Translations under genes and position numbers: made by a program
DNA from: Actinernus sp. WN-2022
Taxonomy: Eukaryota; Cnidaria; Anthozoa; Actiniaria; Actinernidae
NCBI GenBank assembly: GCA_030867875.1
Contig: JAOWCC010001501.1
Coordinates: 19,435,524 to 19,499,523, forward strand
DNA length: 64,000 nucleotides
Reading direction: 5' to 3'
Shown: positions 62,317 to 64,000 of the stretch, piece by piece
Numbering within the stretch: the first letter of the stretch is position 1
How the letters are laid out: every line of letters starts with the position of its first letter
Notes under the pieces: generated by a model
Told to the model about the DNA's origin: nothing
The model's database searches: none
What the model saw: the letters and a program-made list of their open reading frames with translations, nothing else

Positions 62317-62858
62317 CTAAATCTAATGTGTTTGTCTCCCGTAAATTGTACACTAGATGTCAGTTATGGACCGATTTTCCTGGCCCGGGGGGGGGGGGGG
62401 GGGGATCCGTATATTGACGGGTGTTTGGCGCTCCTTTAAGGGGGTACTGTTCGCACGAGTTAGTCACGCAACCAGAGTCGTACCATTTAGGGATTCAGAA
62501 TTAGAATTACACCGTACACATAAGGAATTACTTTATAATTTTAATTTATGCGAACCTTTTAGGTGTCATTTACTAAATGACCGCCGAACACACCCACTCG
62601 TCATTTTGGTATCGGCTCCCCCCGCCCTCCGGGATAAAACTCATTTGAATTTCCCGCGCGCCGCCATCTTGGATCTTGTGACGTCACACGGTTGCCCTGT
62701 TGTTACGCAACAAAAGAGCTATTGTTTTTTTAATATATAAGATCCAAGATGGCGGCGCGCAGGAAATTCAAATGAGTTTTATGGACAGGAAAATCAGTCC
62801 ATAACTGACATCTAGTGTACAATTTACAGGAAACAAACACAGCAATAGATTTAGACAG
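62317..62858. mobile_element. MITE with a nested poly(G)-ended insertion
   Basis: Outer arms: CTAAATCTAATGTGTTTGTC and GTACACTAGATGTCAGTTAT at the left, inverted at the right with GACATCTAGTGTAC. The right arm is continuous (ATTTTCCTGTCCATAAAACT on the opposite strand) while the left is opened at about 62385-62634 by sequence starting GCCCGGGGGG, with an 18-G run, and ending CCCTCCGGG. A diverged relative of the outer family lies at 5018-5115. Confidence 0.75.
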
Positions 62859-62884
62859 GCATAACAAACACTTGAGAGCAAACA

Positions 62885-63070
62885 TTGTTGCACCTTTAGA
62901 GCCAGTGCATATAAGCCCAAATTTTCTATCATTAAAATCGATTCTATATCAAGTAAATAGCTGAATAGTAAATTATTTCTTAATTTGAGTGTTGCATCTA
63001 TGAGTTGTAATGGTTTGTATTTCGAATATGCTAATGAAGAAACGTCAAACAGGGAATCATTTGTTATACA
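62885..63070 (+). repeat. Dispersed repeat shared with 12030-12250
   Basis: AAGCCCAAATTTTCTATCAT, AGTAAATAGCTGAATAGT and CAAACAGGGAAT occur in the same order. Confidence 0.65.
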
Positions 63071-63954
63071 ACAAACTTGCTTGTAGAGATAAATGATCTT
63101 CTATCAACATCAACATATATGTTATATTTGAAGCTTAAAGGGATACCCGAGTGAAAAACACATTAGGGCTCAAAAGCATCTTTCAGATGTATTTTGTTCA
63201 GAAAATGTATTAAAATTTGATAAAACGTTTTCAGAGTTGAGAACGAGCCCCTCAAAGTTGGCCCCGCGAAGACCTGGGCGCCGCCATTTTGTTCACATTA
63301 ATTCCTGTGACGATTTTTACGTCACTTCGTCCCACCGGAGTCTTGCGGCTAACTTGTAGCGACTCGTTTTCTTTGTAGAATTTTCACACGCTCGGAATTA
63401 GAGTAGATTTTCATCGATACGGCAGAGCAATTTCGTACTAGAACAAAAATATCATGAAGACGATATTGTGAGAGAAGTTCAGAAGACTGGGAGGACGAAG
63501 AAAAGCATGTGGAAGGCGAGAATATTAGACGAACAACAAAAGGCGACCACCGAGCTAGTGCTATAAAGATTCGCTGTGTGTTTTTGTATGGAACTTGTCA
63601 GCCTAAAGACTAAAGGTAGATTATTACAATATTGATATCGGCATAGCAATCGAAACTTGTTTAATTTGACCCAGAGAGATAATCAGAGTGTAGCAAGCCA
63701 CATAATTTTAATTTCGCTTACCTAACTGATGTACGTATACTGTGAATCAGCGCGCGCGCCAAGTTCCACCACAAACATGCTGGGCTTGATCGTGCCAATG
63801 CTTTCACACAATTTAATAAGGGAATGGAAATATTTTTGCAATAAAATTGCTCCGAGTGTCTCGTTCTTGTGTCATTGCATATATTCTGCTATGTTGGGCT
63901 AGTTATGATCGGTTTTTACAGGGAGGTTTTAACTTTTCAGGTGTTTCGTTTCAG
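63071..63954. other. Intron sequence, nothing recognised
   Basis: Locally GC-richer near 63250-63350, with no ORF or repeat identified. Confidence 0.4.
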
Positions 63955-64000
63955 TTGCACAAAGCCATGCAGTCAGTACAGATCGAACCGGATAACTCGC
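63955..64000 (+). CDS. Possible discoidin gene exon 13, 5' part
   Basis: Acceptor GTGTTTCGTTTCAG. One base completes the codon left by exon 12 (Asn), then CTKPCSQYRSNRITR is open to the window end. The two close Cys residues could begin a disulfide-rich module. Supported only by acceptor quality and phase. Confidence 0.35.
   Translation, partial: MHKAMQSVQIEPDNS

Overview
The window is animal nuclear DNA, AT-rich, with GT-AG introns and a very high load of transposon remnants. The gene content, a DIRS-like retroelement, a Mutator-like transposase with a fused exonuclease, and the frequent ACATGTA motif suggest an anthozoan cnidarian, most likely a stony coral. The taxon is an inference, since there is no mitochondrial or rRNA marker here.

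Two host genes lie on the + strand, with no convincing host gene on the - strand. (1) MGST3, microsomal glutathione S-transferase 3: its last four coding exons (2657-2721, 6127-6184, 10418-10490, 25302-25402) join in one frame to 98 residues plus stop. The N-terminus lies left of the window and the last intron is 14.8 kb. (2) A secreted modular protein, exons 33469-62225 and probably on to 63955: signal peptide exon, short linker exon, one beta-sandwich domain of DUF11 type (exons 3-5) and two discoidin (F5/8 type C) domains of three exons each. The twelve exons total 1,661 nt in one continuous frame (553 codons) and the gene runs off the right edge. Each discoidin module is bounded by phase-1 introns.

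Both genes have an intron whose 5' splice site lies inside a tandem repeat. In MGST3 a minisatellite (6185-6650) repeats the donor CTGTAAGTT thirteen more times. In the discoidin gene three donors spaced 21 bp apart (52449-52512) all keep the frame, so alternative donor use would insert 7 or 14 residues.

Mobile elements fill the rest. Main ones: a 5'-truncated non-LTR retrotransposon (13440-14815); an 8.2-kb TTAA-flanked DNA transposon with about 0.8-kb inverted repeats and a decayed Mutator-like transposase fused to a DEDDh exonuclease (15424-23618), itself split by a 3.2-kb insertion; a piggyBac-like element (31093-32118); a 2.4-kb foldback element (35506-37902) holding tRNA-like sequence in both arms and a nested MITE with a 9-bp target duplication; a DIRS/PAT-type tyrosine-recombinase retrotransposon with split direct repeats (43449-49758), invaded by a 1.67-kb foldback element carrying a fragment of a coding gene (47714-49381); a candidate Penelope-type hammerhead ribozyme (61057-61092, - strand); tRNA-derived SINEs; and about thirty hairpin MITEs, several sharing terminal sequences.
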